Assembly (NCBI GenBank): GCA_028753945.1
Contig: JAPNXP010000003.1
Span: 5,332,001 to 5,396,000 of the forward strand
Direction: 5' to 3'
Source of the DNA: Hexactinellida sp. DTS-2022
Taxonomy: Eukaryota; Porifera; Hexactinellida
Length of the DNA stretch: 64,000 nucleotides
Under the pieces are notes generated by a model. The model was given only the letters and a program-made list of their open reading frames with translations. It ran no database searches and was not told the DNA's origin. Shown in pieces: positions 20,754 through 32,815 of this stretch (its first letter is position 1; every line of letters begins with the position of its first letter). The position numbers were made by a program, and so were the translations under genes.

Positions 20754-22637
20754 TTATACATTCAACAGACATTGTGTAACTACGAGTAGTATAACAAGGA
20801 ATGTTTGCAATCTAACTACAACTGCAGATGAAACAAAAAATGGATAGAAGAAGTCATCAGGGAGAAAGTTGCTAGTCCCTGGAGTGACTCTCTTCCTTAT
20901 TTGCGGAGGTTCTGAAATGTCTATAAATTCCACACTGGTTGTGAGAAATAATTTCTTATTAGCTCCGTTGATAGCGTTATCATGAAAACTGCATACAAAT
21001 CCAGTACAAGAGTTGTCTACACTGGTGTAGTACAGTCTGTATCTTAGACCACGGATGCTACGATCTGGTTTGTAGAAGGTTCCATTCAAAGCGAACAGAA
21101 TCTGAATGTTGAGTTGTGTGTACAAATGGCAGCCTAGGTTTGCTGTGGGAGATAAAGGTAACTCCTCATAAATACTCTGTATCCATAGTCCGCTATTATC
21201 TGAGTCCGGATACAAGATAGAATTACCGAATATACCAATGTAAGTGTAGTTATTTCCTATTAGAAGTGACCGGGTTTCATTCCTTAGCTCGCTACACCTA
21301 GTTTCTAGACTCGCTATATTAACACTGTACACACAACCTGAGTTGGTGTTCTCACCGAACCCAATGCTGTTTCGTTTGCTATCATCACAGACGGACAGGG
21401 ACTGTAGTATAGTTAGAGGCTGGGGGTCTAGCTGGGTGTTGTTAGTGCCAGGCGAGTGTAGGCTGGCTGCTATGACCGGATAGCTGTCTAGATAGCCGGG
21501 GTTTCCGGATAGGGATACCTGGGGCTGTCTGTCGGTCACAGAGGAGAATGTGACGCTGTAAGATTGTTCTAGCGTACGAGACGTTACTTGTACTAGCTGA
21601 ATAACAGCGCTAACTGCTGAAATTCCATCTGTCCCGTTAGTTGTTATGGTATAATCTATCTTCTCCAGCGCGGGGTAGCAAGAGTCGCGAGACCTGTTGT
21701 ACACAGGAACCAGAGACAAGGGACACCGAATTATACTTGAATTGGAGTCTGTACACGCCAGTTCTATGCTACGAGTCAGTCCAGTGTAATTATCTCCCGT
21801 GTCCCTGTAGCAGATGGGATCTTTGTACAGGAGCAGCTGTGTGAGGAGAGACGCGTCTATAACGGACCCTGCAGCGCAAGCAGACTCTACAGAGGCCAGC
21901 TGCTGAGTACACAGAGAGGAGGAGCTCCTGTAGAACCCTACCGGAGAGTAGACAGCGCAGGTAAGGGAGTTAAGTCCCTGGGGAAGGTAGAGGAAGGAAG
22001 GGTACCGAGTTGTGTTGTGAGAGTACAGCGCACACAGGGGGTCTCCCACTCTGTAGAATGCAGCATTATTTGGAGGCACATACGATTGCGGATACGAGAA
22101 CTTAGGACCGTAGAAAGCTATAGCGTTATTAATGCCAACAGAGTCTGTTATTACGTGGGGTTGTGTGTAGCGAATAGCAGAAGGGTAGTTGTCTATTTGC
22201 ACGCAGAGAATGCCATCAGTCAGAGATCCCAAACTGTTGAATAGGTACACGGAATCAGTTCGTATGCAGGACTGCGGTAGAGCTGTATCTACACTCTCGC
22301 TACACACAAACACTCGCATTCGAGTCTCCTCGCTACAGTCCACGTCACAGCAGCAGTTAGCGTCACACGCGTACAGAGTGACGTCACAAGTGCAGCTGTA
22401 TAACCTCGCCTCTGCAGTGGGCGTTTGTGTGTAAGGCTTCTCTGTCGTATCGGCAGTGCTGGCTGAGGGAGGCAGAGGCGGTGTAGCAGAAGACTGCGGG
22501 GAACTGGTAGACCGAACTGAGCTAGAAGGAAACAGCGAAGAGCTTGGGGAGGATACAGTCCCCCTCAGAGAGAGGAGGGATATCAACATAACTAGATATG
22601 GAATCTGACTCGTGTATTGGGACATTCTAACTGACAA
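20754..22637 (-). CDS. Tectonic family protein (ciliary transition zone)
   Basis: Single exon, 627 residues (a second Met is 4 codons in). N-terminal hydrophobic signal (about 13-27), then a Ser/Thr/Pro-rich stretch (28-75). Next is the tectonic cysteine signature CTCDVTLYACDANCCCDVDC (about 82-101), a long extracellular domain with paired cysteines and many N-x-S/T sites, and a C-terminal hydrophobic segment (about 597-625). Tectonics act in the MKS/B9 complex at the transition zone, gating membrane-protein entry to the cilium. The hydrophobic tail resembles membrane-anchored TCTN2/TCTN3 rather than secreted TCTN1, but paralogue assignment is not safe. Codons are GC-richer than the surroundings. 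Confidence 0.88.
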   Translation of the reverse strand: MSVRMSQYTSQIPYLVMLISLLSLRGTVSSPSSSLFPSSSVRSTSSPQSSATPPLPPSASTADTTEKPYTQTPTAEARLYSCTCDVTLYACDANCCCDVDCSEETRMRVFVCSESVDTALPQSCIRTDSVYLFNSLGSLTDGILCVQIDNYPSAIRYTQPHVITDSVGINNAIAFYGPKFSYPQSYVPPNNAAFYRVGDPLCALYSHNTTRYPSFLYLPQGLNSLTCAVYSPVGFYRSSSSLCTQQLASVESACAAGSVIDASLLTQLLLYKDPICYRDTGDNYTGLTRSIELACTDSNSSIIRCPLSLVPVYNRSRDSCYPALEKIDYTITTNGTDGISAVSAVIQLVQVTSRTLEQSYSVTFSSVTDRQPQVSLSGNPGYLDSYPVIAASLHSPGTNNTQLDPQPLTILQSLSVCDDSKRNSIGFGENTNSGCVYSVNIASLETRCSELRNETRSLLIGNNYTYIGIFGNSILYPDSDNSGLWIQSIYEELPLSPTANLGCHLYTQLNIQILFALNGTFYKPDRSIRGLRYRLYYTSVDNSCTGFVCSFHDNAINGANKKLFLTTSVEFIDISEPPQIRKRVTPGTSNFLPDDFFYPFFVSSAVVVRLQTFLVILLVVTQCLLNV

Positions 22638-23669
22638 GATATATTCTATACAATGTATTATGCAAAGGGACTATAGAATAATTGCATGCAGCATTATACA
22701 GCTGCTAAGTAGCTTACAAGTGCCTGCTAATTAAATACGGAGTTGCATAGAAAAACTAAAATTGAGAAATAAAATGCTACACGCGCGCATTTATTGCTGT
22801 ATATAAACCCGTGTCCGTGTAACAAGTTTTATAATTCAATCCTAATAAAACACCCTTGTGGACATAATTAATTGTGGTAAACTAAATACAATTGGCAAAC
22901 AGTAATTGGGTGCCAAATTTAGGACAAAGTATTATAATTAATGAGTAATAAGTGCTACATTCCTTCTTCCAAAATAGGTTTCCAAGAATTTAAGATAGGG
23001 GTACGTAAAGATAATAGAAACTTTATAAGTGCGAACCAATAACAACATTACTCGAATATATCTTAACTATTTCTAATTTCACAAGAATGTAATAATAATG
23101 ATCTCAGTTAATATTTGTCCACCTTTGAATTAATTCTGTTCAATTCATAAAAGTACGCAGCAGTAGGCTTCCTCTTTATTTTCCAACAATGGTCACTAAA
23201 TATAAGATGGAAGCACTCAGGAATAGGCAGATAAATATAGAATTTATAGAACTAAATACTTATAACAAATAAAGTTTCATTCGTGTCTGTCACAAATAGT
23301 TAATTCGCAATATAATTCAACTTTGGTAAGTTTGTACAAAAATTTCTCAACTGTTCTAACTTTCTATGCAAATTAAAGCATCATTATAACAAGGTGTTTG
23401 CCAAACAATATCAATAAACAATAAATAATTAAACGCCTGAGAAGTAACCAATTTGTAAACTGAAGATGATGATTCGCTATCCAAAAAACTATTCAGTGTT
23501 TTGATTGTAATGAAGGTGTCTAGACTGTAAACAACTAAAATTAGACTTTGTTTACACAAAACACTTTCTACATGATTATAAAACAAGTTATACACATTCC
23601 TACTCCCATAATCTCACCATTTGCTAGTATTCAGTTGACTACCTATTGTCTCATTAGATTAGGAGCGCC
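22638..23669. other. Intergenic region between tectonic and myosin light chain
   Basis: Divergent upstream region of two genes. AT-rich; no exon or repeat recognised. Confidence 0.5.
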
Positions 23670-24185
23670 ATGAGTAAAGCGAGAGCGAAGAGCAAAGACA
23701 AACCCCGCAAGCGGGTGCACAGGGCAACCTCAAACATATTTGCTATGTTCGACCAGACTCAGATCCAGGAGTTCAAGGAGGCTTTCAATGTAATCGATCA
23801 GAACAGAGACGGGTTCATCGATTCGGAGGATCTCCGCGAGATGCTGGCCAGTCTGGGGAAGGAGGTGAGTGACAAGTATATCGAGGACATGCTAGCTGAG
23901 GCCCACGGGCCGCTAAACTTCACAATGTTCCTCACTCTGTTCGGGGAGAAGCTCAACGGCACTGATCCCGAGGATGTTATACGGAACGCATTCGGATGTT
24001 TCGATGAGGAAGGAATAGGAAAGATACACGAAGACAAACTCAGAGAGCTGATGACCACAATGGGAGACCGGTTCACAGATGAAGAGGTAGATGAGATGTT
24101 TAGAGGCGCACCTATCGACGGTAACGGCATGTTCGACTACAATGCGTTCACACACATGCTGAAGCATGGCACCAAAGATGAATAG
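23670..24185 (+). CDS. Myosin regulatory light chain (non-muscle/smooth type)
   Basis: Single exon, 171 residues, the usual family length. The basic N-terminus leads to [10 protein letters not shown], the site phosphorylated by myosin light-chain kinase/ROCK in animal non-muscle myosin II (here T20/S21). EF-hand 1 is canonical ([12 protein letters not shown], about 44-55); the later EF loops are degenerate, as expected. The C-terminus matches the family. It would bind the neck of myosin II heavy chain and switch contractility. Confidence 0.95.
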   Translation: MSKARAKSKDKPRKRVHRATSNIFAMFDQTQIQEFKEAFNVIDQNRDGFIDSEDLREMLASLGKEVSDKYIEDMLAEAHGPLNFTMFLTLFGEKLNGTDPEDVIRNAFGCFDEEGIGKIHEDKLRELMTTMGDRFTDEEVDEMFRGAPIDGNGMFDYNAFTHMLKHGTKDE

Positions 24186-24778
24186 AATTCTCCCACTGCT
24201 TATCACAGAGCATTCCTTATACCACTTTGTAACTGTGTGGAGTGAAGTTATTGCTTGTGTGTTTCTATCACTTTTGTATTTTCCTCTTATTACCTAATAA
24301 TCAGCTTTGTTTGCACTCAAGGGTATTTCTTACGGCAGTAGCAGTCATATGTATATATTTAAATGGTTATAACCGTACTAACTAGGTTAACTGCTGCAAA
24401 GTTGGTCATGTTGTACCACACTTGTAGTACTAACCTGACCGTTTATACGGCCATGAGATTAAATTCAAAATGTTTGGGACTAATCATAAAATCGTAAATT
24501 CACTCAGCTTAATTAGACGCAAGGAAAAATATTAATTTAATGGCTTCATCTTACCATTCATACACTCGTTATATTTAAACGTTGTATCTAAGCGTCTGTT
24601 ATGAATCATTGAGAAAACGGTCGCCTTTCTAAGTTAAAATACAACGTTAACTTAAAATATATAATACCAGTTTGTACTCTTTCTTCGAAGAATTACCTAA
24701 ACCGCATATGCTTTTTCTAATCCCGGAAGGCGAAATCTCGGGAATTCAAAATATGTCCGGGATTGTAAGCCCTAGTCG

Positions 24779-25022
24779 CAGAGACGGAACCGGTCGGAAC
24801 CTTGACCGGCCGGTCGAACCTTGACCGGCCGGTCGAACCCTGACCGGCCGGTCGAGATCTCTATATGATCTATTCGATAGCATAATATCATAATTTGTTT
24901 TCTATTATTTATAAATTATTGCTAGCTATGATTGACCGGTCGACCGGCCGGTTGGGTCGGGTCAAATTTCCAACTGCACCGGTCGGGTCGGGTCATGAAA
25001 ATCCCGACCGGTTCCATCTCTG
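24779..25022. mobile_element. 244-bp GACCGG-rich inverted-repeat element, probably hAT-like
   Basis: Ends CAGAGACGGAACCGGTCGG and CCGACCGGTTCCATCTCTG are inverted with one mismatch. Inside, CCTTGACCGGCCGGTCGAA is repeated three times, with the inverse GGTCGACCGGCCGG on the right. Flanks AGCCCTAG and AGCCCTAC may be an 8-bp target duplication, although the left one is offset by three bases. Confidence 0.7.
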
Positions 25023-25441
25023 AGCCCTACTCTAATACATAAAGTCGAAATGTACTACGAAATTGGGCATGTTCATAGGCGAAGGTTAAATTGGCAAATG
25101 AACAACTTTAGTTTTAGTCAGGAACATTTCAAAGTACTTGACATGATCCTAATCAGTTATGAACTTTAGCCTATGCATGAGGGGCACCGAAATGAGAAAC
25201 TATGTACTAAATAATAATGTACAGTAACTGCTGTCAGTTGATTTTTAAAAATTGTACTTTTTAAACTATTCTGATTCATTATGTTGAGTGACAGGAGATA
25301 ACTAATTTACCCCCAACATAGAAACCTGATCTAAAAGAATTGTAATAACGTACTGAAACTCTTCTTCTTTTTCCCTAAGATAAAAGATAGAATAGAATAA
25401 AGTATCAGCTAAATATTTTGTGATTTATGGTTAATAAAGAA

Positions 25442-25562
25442 AAATCCAAAATTGCAGCTGTGCCGACTGAATGTTCCTACTATCTTTTGGTGGCTACTGG
25501 TTGGTTAATTGATAGTGCCTCCAAAGGAAATGTTGCCCGCACTGCTGCAATTTGGGATTTTT
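25442..25562. repeat. Hairpin repeat, family G, copy 3
   Basis: AATCCAAAATTGCAGCTGTGCC...GTGCCTCCAAAGG...GCTGCAATTTGGGATT; a more decayed stem than copies 1 and 2. Confidence 0.7.
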
Positions 25563-25710
25563 TCGCCATGTCATGAACGCCTCAAGGTGTTTAGACCCAT
25601 TTCTCAAGTTGTTACGGGGCAAAGGAACGATTGATAAATTTGTTTCCAACTTTCCATCTAAATTCCATATTTTATTTGCTTTAATCCATTGCATAGTTTA
25701 CGTAATACTA

Positions 25711-26259
25711 CACTGACCGGCCAAATGTATTTGAACAACAGGAATCATATTCCAGACATAATATGCTTCAAATAGTTTGTTGTCGGCTGTTTAAACTATT
25801 CTAAAATTACTTTAAATATATTGCCATGATTATCAACTTCATATCAATGATATTTTAAGTGAATTTTATACAATATCCATGAAGTGGCATAAGTGGCCAA
25901 ACCACTTGCCACTTGTGGCACAAGTGTCACAAATGGGAATGTGGCTGTATCTCAGTGAGAAATGATCGTAATGATTAGAAATTGTGCACCTAGAGTAATC
26001 AGACTATGTGGTATACAAATCTTTAATCAGAATTTGTATATTCTAAATGATCAGAAAGTGTATATTTAATTATTATATAGTTAATGAGTTTAACACCGCC
26101 ATAAAAATTTAATTCAAATATTTTGCCATTTTAGTATACTTAACATATCATTTTATGTCAACATCCAATTTGAAGCATCTACTAATGTTATTATACTGCT
26201 AGACGCTTGAATATAGTAATTCCTAATATTGATGTTGAAATACTTTTGGCCGGTCAGTG
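25711..26259. mobile_element. 549-bp Tc1/mariner-like non-autonomous element
   Basis: Ends TA-CACTGACCGGCCAAATGTATT and ATACTTTTGGCCGGTCAGTG-TA are inverted repeats with TA duplication. The CACTG...GGCCAAAAGTATT motif is the Tc1-like type. The interior is AT-rich with no ORF. A related single end (TACTTTTGGCCAGGGAGTG) sits at 58083-58105. Confidence 0.85.
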
Positions 26260-26562
26260 TATAAGTAAATAAGCCAGCTCGAATTCACAAGTAGAATCAA
26301 TACAATTATCTCAAGTTGAACAATAGAGTAAGATTTAACAAGTTGAATCTTTAATTCAATTCTATGTATCCGTGGAAAATAAAATATATACAACATATAC
26401 ATTTAATGTTGTCTTGAGCCTGCGACCTGTAAATGTATACGTATAACTGAATATCTTAACAAAACTTAATATAAACTACATATACAAACTATTCTCCTAT
26501 AAAAAGTACAGACAAATCCTTGCGTATTTCATATGCAAATAGTATATAAATTTAGACTTTCA

Positions 26563-28481
26563 TTAAACTGGTCTTTCCCAGTTTGAAGAAATCTTGATTC
26601 TTTTGACTGGGTTGGATAAAGGATCTTCGTCGTGAGTTGGACCAACCATCGTTTGTACATTTTCATCAGGAATTGGAGGAAGATGATCGGATTTATGAGA
26701 TAGTACTGTATCAAACATATGAATAAATGTGGATTGGGATGATACCTGAGGTTCATTTGGTAAAGCATACTCTTTGTATGACCGCTTGTAAGAACGAGAC
26801 GTAGTATTTGTAATCACTTTCGATTCGATTTCTGGATTTTTATCAATAAAATCTGTAATTTCCTGCAAGAAATATGGGGCATACTTTGAAATAAGTACTT
26901 CGTGTTCACTGTTTTCTAAACCAATACTTTGTGATTGAGCAAATTGCATAATCACACCATTCGAAAAGATCATAATTGGTTCAACATTTGACTCAACAGC
27001 GAGCTTTGCCCGAATAGCAAGGAGTCTCAAGTTCAACTCTGAGACTAATAGCTTTCTAGTACATATATCACAACAACGTATATAAGTGTCTTGTGAATAT
27101 GTTTCACTAAAATATTCAAGTAATTGTTTACGCCTGCAATCATTTGAATTCAAAAAATTATCAATTTTGGTAAGTTTATTTAGGCGATGCTCTCTTAAAA
27201 TAGAATTTGATAAAGTCGATTTAGTTATAATGAATCGCCAAATATTAAAATCCCAATTAGAACTTAATACAATACATCTACTAGGCTGTTTATCTCTACC
27301 AGCACGCCCAGCTTCTTGCATATAACTCTCCATCTCTTTGGGAGCTCCATAGTGGAAAATCATCCTAACGTCAGGCTTATCAATTCCCATACCGAAAGCA
27401 ATTGTTGCAACGATGCATTCTATTTCATTTCTTACAAATTTATCGTGGACAATTTCTCGTGAAACTTTATTCATTCCAGCATGATAAAAACTACACTTAC
27501 CACGCCTAGATTTGCTAGTGTTTGGCAAACACGCTCAGTAGAAACCTTTGTAATGCAATATACAATACATGAACAACCAAATGAGTACTTTTCATTAGAA
27601 GATAGTGGGTCTGTTACTTTTAAGAACTTCTTTAAATTACCTTCCATTCTTCCCCGTTTTCTATAAAATTCGAAATACAGATTTGGACGATTGAGAGTAG
27701 TGGTGTGAACGAGGGTATTTTTAAATGATAGTTTTTTTACTATATCATGAAGCACAATGTTACTAGCAGTAGCTGTGAGTGCTATAAAAGGTACCTCGGG
27801 CATTAACTCTCGTATTTGTGACAATTTCCCATATTTGGGTCGGAAGTCGTGGCCCCAAGATGAAACGCAATGTGCCTCATCTATAGCAACCAAACAAATT
27901 GGGACCTTATTTTGCAAATCTGATATCAAAGTAGATCCTTTGCTAAAGCAAAGTTCTGGAGTAATGTACAGCAGGTTCATCTCTCGATTGAAAAGTCGTA
28001 TTTTCTCATTATCCGAATCTTTCTGTCCTGAGCCTAGGAATGTAGCAGGGATTCCAATTTCCTTCATGAGTCGCACTTGATCTTGCATTAATGAAATTAA
28101 TGGACTGATTACCAAAGCTAGAGTCTTTGTAAAAACTGGTACAAACTGATAGCAAAGACTCTTGCCAAATCCACTAGCAGCTATAATACATTGGTCTATT
28201 ATATCAGAGGAATTCTTATTATCAAAGCAATCTAGAAGAGTACTAATAACTTTCCATTGCGAATCTTTGAACCCATCAAGTTTGAAACGAGATTTCAGTA
28301 TTTCTAAATGATGTGAATTTGGAGGGAATTTCGCATGAGTTGTACACTCAGTATAAATTGCATCTTGTTCTTGGTTGCAGGCAATATCACTGTCATTTAA
28401 AGTATCCTCAATCTCACTAGTTGAATCGAAATTCTCGCTATGTTCACTTTCTGTGGAATCAAAATTCGGTGAAGCATCCAT
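26563..28481 (-). CDS. RecQ helicase, WRN-like, intronless, with one frame break
   Basis: Minus strand. The first frame (28481 to about 27495) has the RecQ motif 0 region (FKDSQWKVI, about 71), Walker A SGFGKS (about 103-108), VISPLISLMQDQV, DEAHC (201-205) and ALTATAS. At about 27495 it shifts by one base just before FYHAGM and continues in the next frame to 26563. That part has IATIAFGMGIDKPDVR, the HYGAPKEMESYMQEAGRAGR motif VI, zinc cysteines (RCCDIC) and an HRDC-like segment (LAIRAKLAVESNVEPIMIFS). About 640 residues, with no exonuclease and no clear RQC winged helix. It would unwind DNA 3' to 5'. A/T-ending codons differ from neighbouring ciliary genes. Either an assembly error or a very young pseudogene. 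Confidence 0.88.
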
Positions 28482-29156
28482 GATCGACTATATATTAAAT
28501 ACAAGTATTTTACAGGAATTCATAATGGTAATCACTATTGCAGGAAAGAGTTTCATTAATTATAGTTCTAAGGATTAACCTAATTCCAGGGGCATCATAA
28601 ATCTAGCATTCAGATAATTAAAGTAAATTCCAAGCAATCAATAATGAAGAGAAAGGCGCATTTGGAACCCAGTTACCCAATATAAATATAGGTGTCACTG
28701 TCATTAAGTCAGATATATTTGGGCGGAAATTATTAATATGGTATAGTAAATTGGTTGACTGAGCTCAATTGGTTATAAAACTAGCACTATAGGCTATAGC
28801 TGGAAATATTGAGACAGACATGGTCGCATCAACCAATGCAACTCCAAGGATTTATATAGAATAATTTATTGACGGGCAGGCAACCCTTTATACAACGATT
28901 GAAATGAAATATTACCATTTTTAGCATTTAACTTTAAATGTAGACACAAGTATATTTAAAATAATACAAAAGGAACAAAATAGCCCACCTTGAAGAATTT
29001 TTAATTGAAAAATCAGATCAAAATGTAACCAAGTATATTGCAAAGAATTGAAATTTTCTGAAAATATTAATCCAATTAAGCATAAGATATATATATTATT
29101 ATATAAGCGATAATATACGTATATAAATTCATAGAACTACTGTGCAGGCATATAAC

Positions 29157-29595
29157 TAGGGTTGCCAGATTTTCATAAGGCCAGACCCGGACAAAAATTT
29201 TTCTCTACACTATAAACCATATTTGTTGTTCCTAACATATCTACCGTACATCTAAGGCATATTGTTAACAATGTATCAAAATGCTAACTACTATACATTG
29301 TGTTATTTATGAAATTGCTTGTACTTATCACTTAATAGTTAATAGATTTATAAACGCAATCAATGTAAGAGCCTATTTAGAATAGATAAATTCTGAAACA
29401 TAACATAACATAATATTAACTAGTAACTAAGGAATGATAACCTATAACATTAGGAAAATATGAATTATTGTGCATATTGCTTCATAATAGTGCTAACTTC
29501 TCCAAACCCGGACAAAATAGCTCCAAACCCGGACCCCGGACAAATGGCTCTAAACCCGGACTGTCCGGGTCAAACCCGGACGTCTGGCAACCCTA
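29157..29595. mobile_element. 439-bp non-autonomous hAT-like element
   Basis: Perfect 8-bp target duplication CATATAAC (29149-29156, 29596-29603). Ends TAGGGTTGCCAGA and TCTGGCAACCCTA are exact inverses. Subterminal CCCGGACAAA words are repeated, especially at the right end (AAACCCGGAC four times). No ORF. Confidence 0.92.
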
Positions 29596-29708
29596 CATAT
29601 AACCCATAAATCACAAGTTGAACATCATATTTCTTCCTATATGTCTTTTATGGGGAACAAATTTCGTAATTGTATTTAATTTAATCTAATTAGATTTAGA
29701 GCATCCTT

Positions 29709-29876
29709 ATATGTAGACCGTCTAAAAATAGACGGTCTATAAAAGCCCATACAAATAAGCCAAAAATTTGTAGACCGTCTATAAATTCTGTAGACCACTT
29801 GCTCTGCTTTTTATGGGTAATACTAATGCATAGGGAATAAAACCTGGTCTATTTCTAGACGGTCTACATATAAGAT
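29709..29876. repeat. GTAGACCGTCTA inverted-repeat element, copy 1
   Basis: Left end TTATATGTAGACCGTCTA, right end TAGACGGTCTACATATAAG, with two more internal GTAGACCGTCTA/TAGACGGTCTA copies. A second, more decayed copy is at 62650-62805. Confidence 0.75.
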
Positions 29877-30249
29877 ATCTCTTAGATTTAATCCATTGTA
29901 TATAGCTATTAGAAGCAGTCCGAATTCACAATAGAATTAAATTTAATATATGAGATAGGCACCCCAATTAATGCCAACTAAACTAAGCCCAATTTAAAAT
30001 TCGTGCACTGTGAAAAGGTGTAGAATTTAATTCTCTATCGAATGCATTAAATTGAAATTCAGGCACTGTTTATTGTCCCTGTTGTGACATTGAAAAGTTG
30101 TAAAAATGTGTCAAAAAATGTTATAAAAATCGTGAAACTAGGTTCTGTGGAGAGGATACGACCAAAATATGAAGGCAGTCATTTTAGAACTGGACCACTA
30201 TACTATAGCATAAATCGGCAAAGTAAAAATATAATGGAACACATTTTGA

Positions 30250-31880
30250 ATGTAAAACTCACTCGGCTTACACGTTGCCACCTCCTGCTGCTGAATGGCT
30301 TCGTTTCTTATACAAAGGAATAGAATATTATAAGAAACGCAACCAAAGTGGACGCTGACAAACAAACTACTCCTCCGTGGTATCTGGTAGGGGACCCTTG
30401 CCCTTGGCGAAGCATGGCCTACTATATTACTATATTTGACTTATCTAGCCCTTTAATATAGTGGCCATGGGCGGGGCTATTGAGCCGTCGGTCTATATGA
30501 GATAAATCAGCATAATTAGAGTCAAAAGTGGACCCTGACAAACACTACACTTACAGTGGCATCCTTCCCCTTATCCCCTTGACTGGCCTGTATCCGTTTT
30601 TGTTTATCCATATCGGACATAAGTCAACCAAAGTATCTGTTAGCAACAATATACTCATCAATTCTCTCCCTTCAGCATCTGAGTCTAAAATAAATGTGTT
30701 TTAACAATTTAGTAATTTCCTAACCAAATTTCACTATTTTTTAAACACTTACCAATTCTTAAAACATTCCACAATTAGGTTGGCTAACACAGTTGGAGTA
30801 GCCAACTCCTTTTTTCCTTTCTTTAGGCATCCAACTGTCAATATTCAGTCAATATTCAATATAATTAATTGATGTACAGTGGAACCAACCTGACGGTATG
30901 GCTTATATGCATAAACTTTGGAGAATGTCTTGTTATCACCGTCGCAAACTAAACCGGTGAGTAATACACCTATTAAGGCAGTGTGATAAGATAACAGGTG
31001 CCAACTCAGATTCTAAACGAACAGAACTAACTTTGGAATATGAAGCAGGACATTGTTCCTTGTGGTTAATAAGCCAAGCATCCTACTCCTCCTGGCTAAT
31101 CTTGCCGTGCCTATGCATTTGAATGCTGATTGCACATGGAACGACTACAGTAAAACCTCCAAAAGTGAACACCTCCAAGAAATGAACAACTCCAAAAATA
31201 TAAACACTTTTTCTCGGTCCCAAATTTTTCCCATTGCTTTAGACACACATTATGATAAATCATGAAAAGTGAACACCTCTCAAAAGTGAACGGTTTGGCA
31301 GGTCCCCAGGTGTTCACTTTCTAAAGGTTTTACTGTATACACTACCTCATAGGCGAGAACTTTGGAGATTTGAGAGGATATGACAGAAGCGAAACAGTAT
31401 CGACTTAAGCTACCACCTGCCTTTCCGGATCTCTGCTGATACGCACCATCAATGAACCGACAGCATGTACTAGACAGGTTTATGGTTAATAAAGAATTAT
31501 ACGTAGTATAATAGAACACATTTGACAATGGATAAACAATTCACAATGTAAAACTCACTCGGCTAACTCAGCGGCACCGGCCCTGTTGAGTGGCTTCGTT
31601 TCTTCTACATCAGAATAGAAATGATAAGATATGCAACCAAAGTGGACCCTGACAAACAATATACTTACGGATGCATCCTTCCTCTGATCCCATTGGGGGC
31701 GGGGTCCACTTTCTGAGTCTAAATAAATGTGTTTTAACAAGTAATTCCTTAACCAAATTTCACTTTTTCTAAACACTTACCAATTCTTTAAACATTCCAC
31801 AATTAGGTTGGATAACACAGTCGGAGTAGCCAACTCCTGTTTTCCTTTCTTTAGGCATCTAACTGTCAATATTAGTAACA
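30250..31880 (-). other. Local duplication with exon-like fragments
   Basis: The block at about 30270-30860 is repeated at about 31560-31880 (shared words ACCAATTCTTAAAACATTCC and TCCTTTCTTTAGGCATC). On the minus strand both contain a short open stretch ending in a GTAAGT/GTAAGTG donor and a downstream piece starting AAACGAAGCCA. In the left copy, ATG at about 30620 gives MSDMDKQKRIQASQGDKGKD up to a donor at about 30555. The predicted product would be about 35 residues. I do not recognise it. A TIR element (31148-31335) lies between the copies. Confidence 0.35.
31148..31335. mobile_element. 188-bp TA-flanked MITE, family E
   Basis: Ends TA-CAGTAAAACCTCCAAAAGTG and CACTTTCTAAAGGTTTTACTG-TA are inverted. 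Interior repeats AGTGAACACCTC. Non-autonomous, pogo-like. Confidence 0.82.
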
Positions 31881-32289
31881 TGTATAATTAATTTATATAC
31901 GGTGGAAGCCGCTTAATCGGGACAGCTCGGGACTAAGCGTTTTGTAGGGCATTATGATTCCTTTTCCTTTTTTGACGATCGAAGCAGGATCGTCGATCGT
32001 ATATTACAGAACGATCGAAATGGAGATCGCGATCATTTTTTTTGCATAAATTTTCGATCAAACATTCCGATCTTTTTTGAAAAGGTTGCCCAATTAAATT
32101 CATTAATAATACAAACCAATAGCTCAATAAATTCTGATCGTGTAAAATAATACTAATGTTTATGTTTATAACAAACAATAAAACAAACATTAATTTACAC
32201 AAGATCAAATAATTCAAAATATTGGCAGAATAGCTAAGCAGCCAAAGCCAGAATTTTGGTGGCTTAAGAAATACTTTTGGTGGAAAAAG

Positions 32290-32357
32290 ATATTGCCCCA
32301 CCAAAAGATAGTGCCACCAAAGGAAAATGCGTCGGCACAGCTGCAATTTTGGATTTT
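32290..32357. repeat. Family G half-copy
   Basis: Only the right arm (ATAGTGCCACCAAAGGAAA ... GCGTCGGCACAGCTGCAATT) is present. Confidence 0.6.
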
Positions 32358-32815
32358 ATTGTATTTGTTATATTTAGCAATTACATACTAAACACTAGCA
32401 AATCATGTTTTAAATTACGTAATACGAAATCAGTAAGTGATAAAGAAATGTGATCGGAAAATAATTATCGGTGAATCGGTGAAAACCGGCTACGCCATTG
32501 CTCCCAAAGTGTGGCCCGCGAGACAAATTCGAGGCCTGTGCAAAATGTGCTCTCCTAATTTGTTTATGAAATTGATTGTAAATATAAAATATGTGGCAGT
32601 TGTAAGAACTGACAGATTTGGGGCCACTTATTAAGGATTCTGGTATTATTACAAGTTAGACAAAGATAATTAATAGATGACAAAATATCAAAATAGTATT
32701 AATAGAAGCTTAGTCCAAAGGGATTTTGCACAACAAGGTTGTTATATTGGCATAGCAAACACAGATAAACAGACATGCAGACACCTTCCAGGTAGATCAC
32801 ATTGATTTACCTAAA

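Larger units (their letters stand above)
24186..26562. other. Repeat-filled region between myosin light chain and RecQ
   Basis: Contains the GACCGG-rich element (24779-25022), a family G hairpin (25442-25562) and a Tc1-like MITE (25711-26259), listed separately. No gene recognised. Confidence 0.6.
28482..30240. other. Gene-free region with two inverted-repeat elements
   Basis: AT-rich; holds the hAT-like element at 29157-29595 and a GTAGACCGTCTA element at 29709-29876. At about 30000-30110 lies a dispersed block (CACTGTGAAAAGGTGTAGAA) also present at 10640-10745. Confidence 0.6.

Noticed and set aside
30084..30323. 79-aa plus-strand frame
   Set aside because: Overlaps a dispersed repeat also found near 10.7 kb; no recognisable domain.
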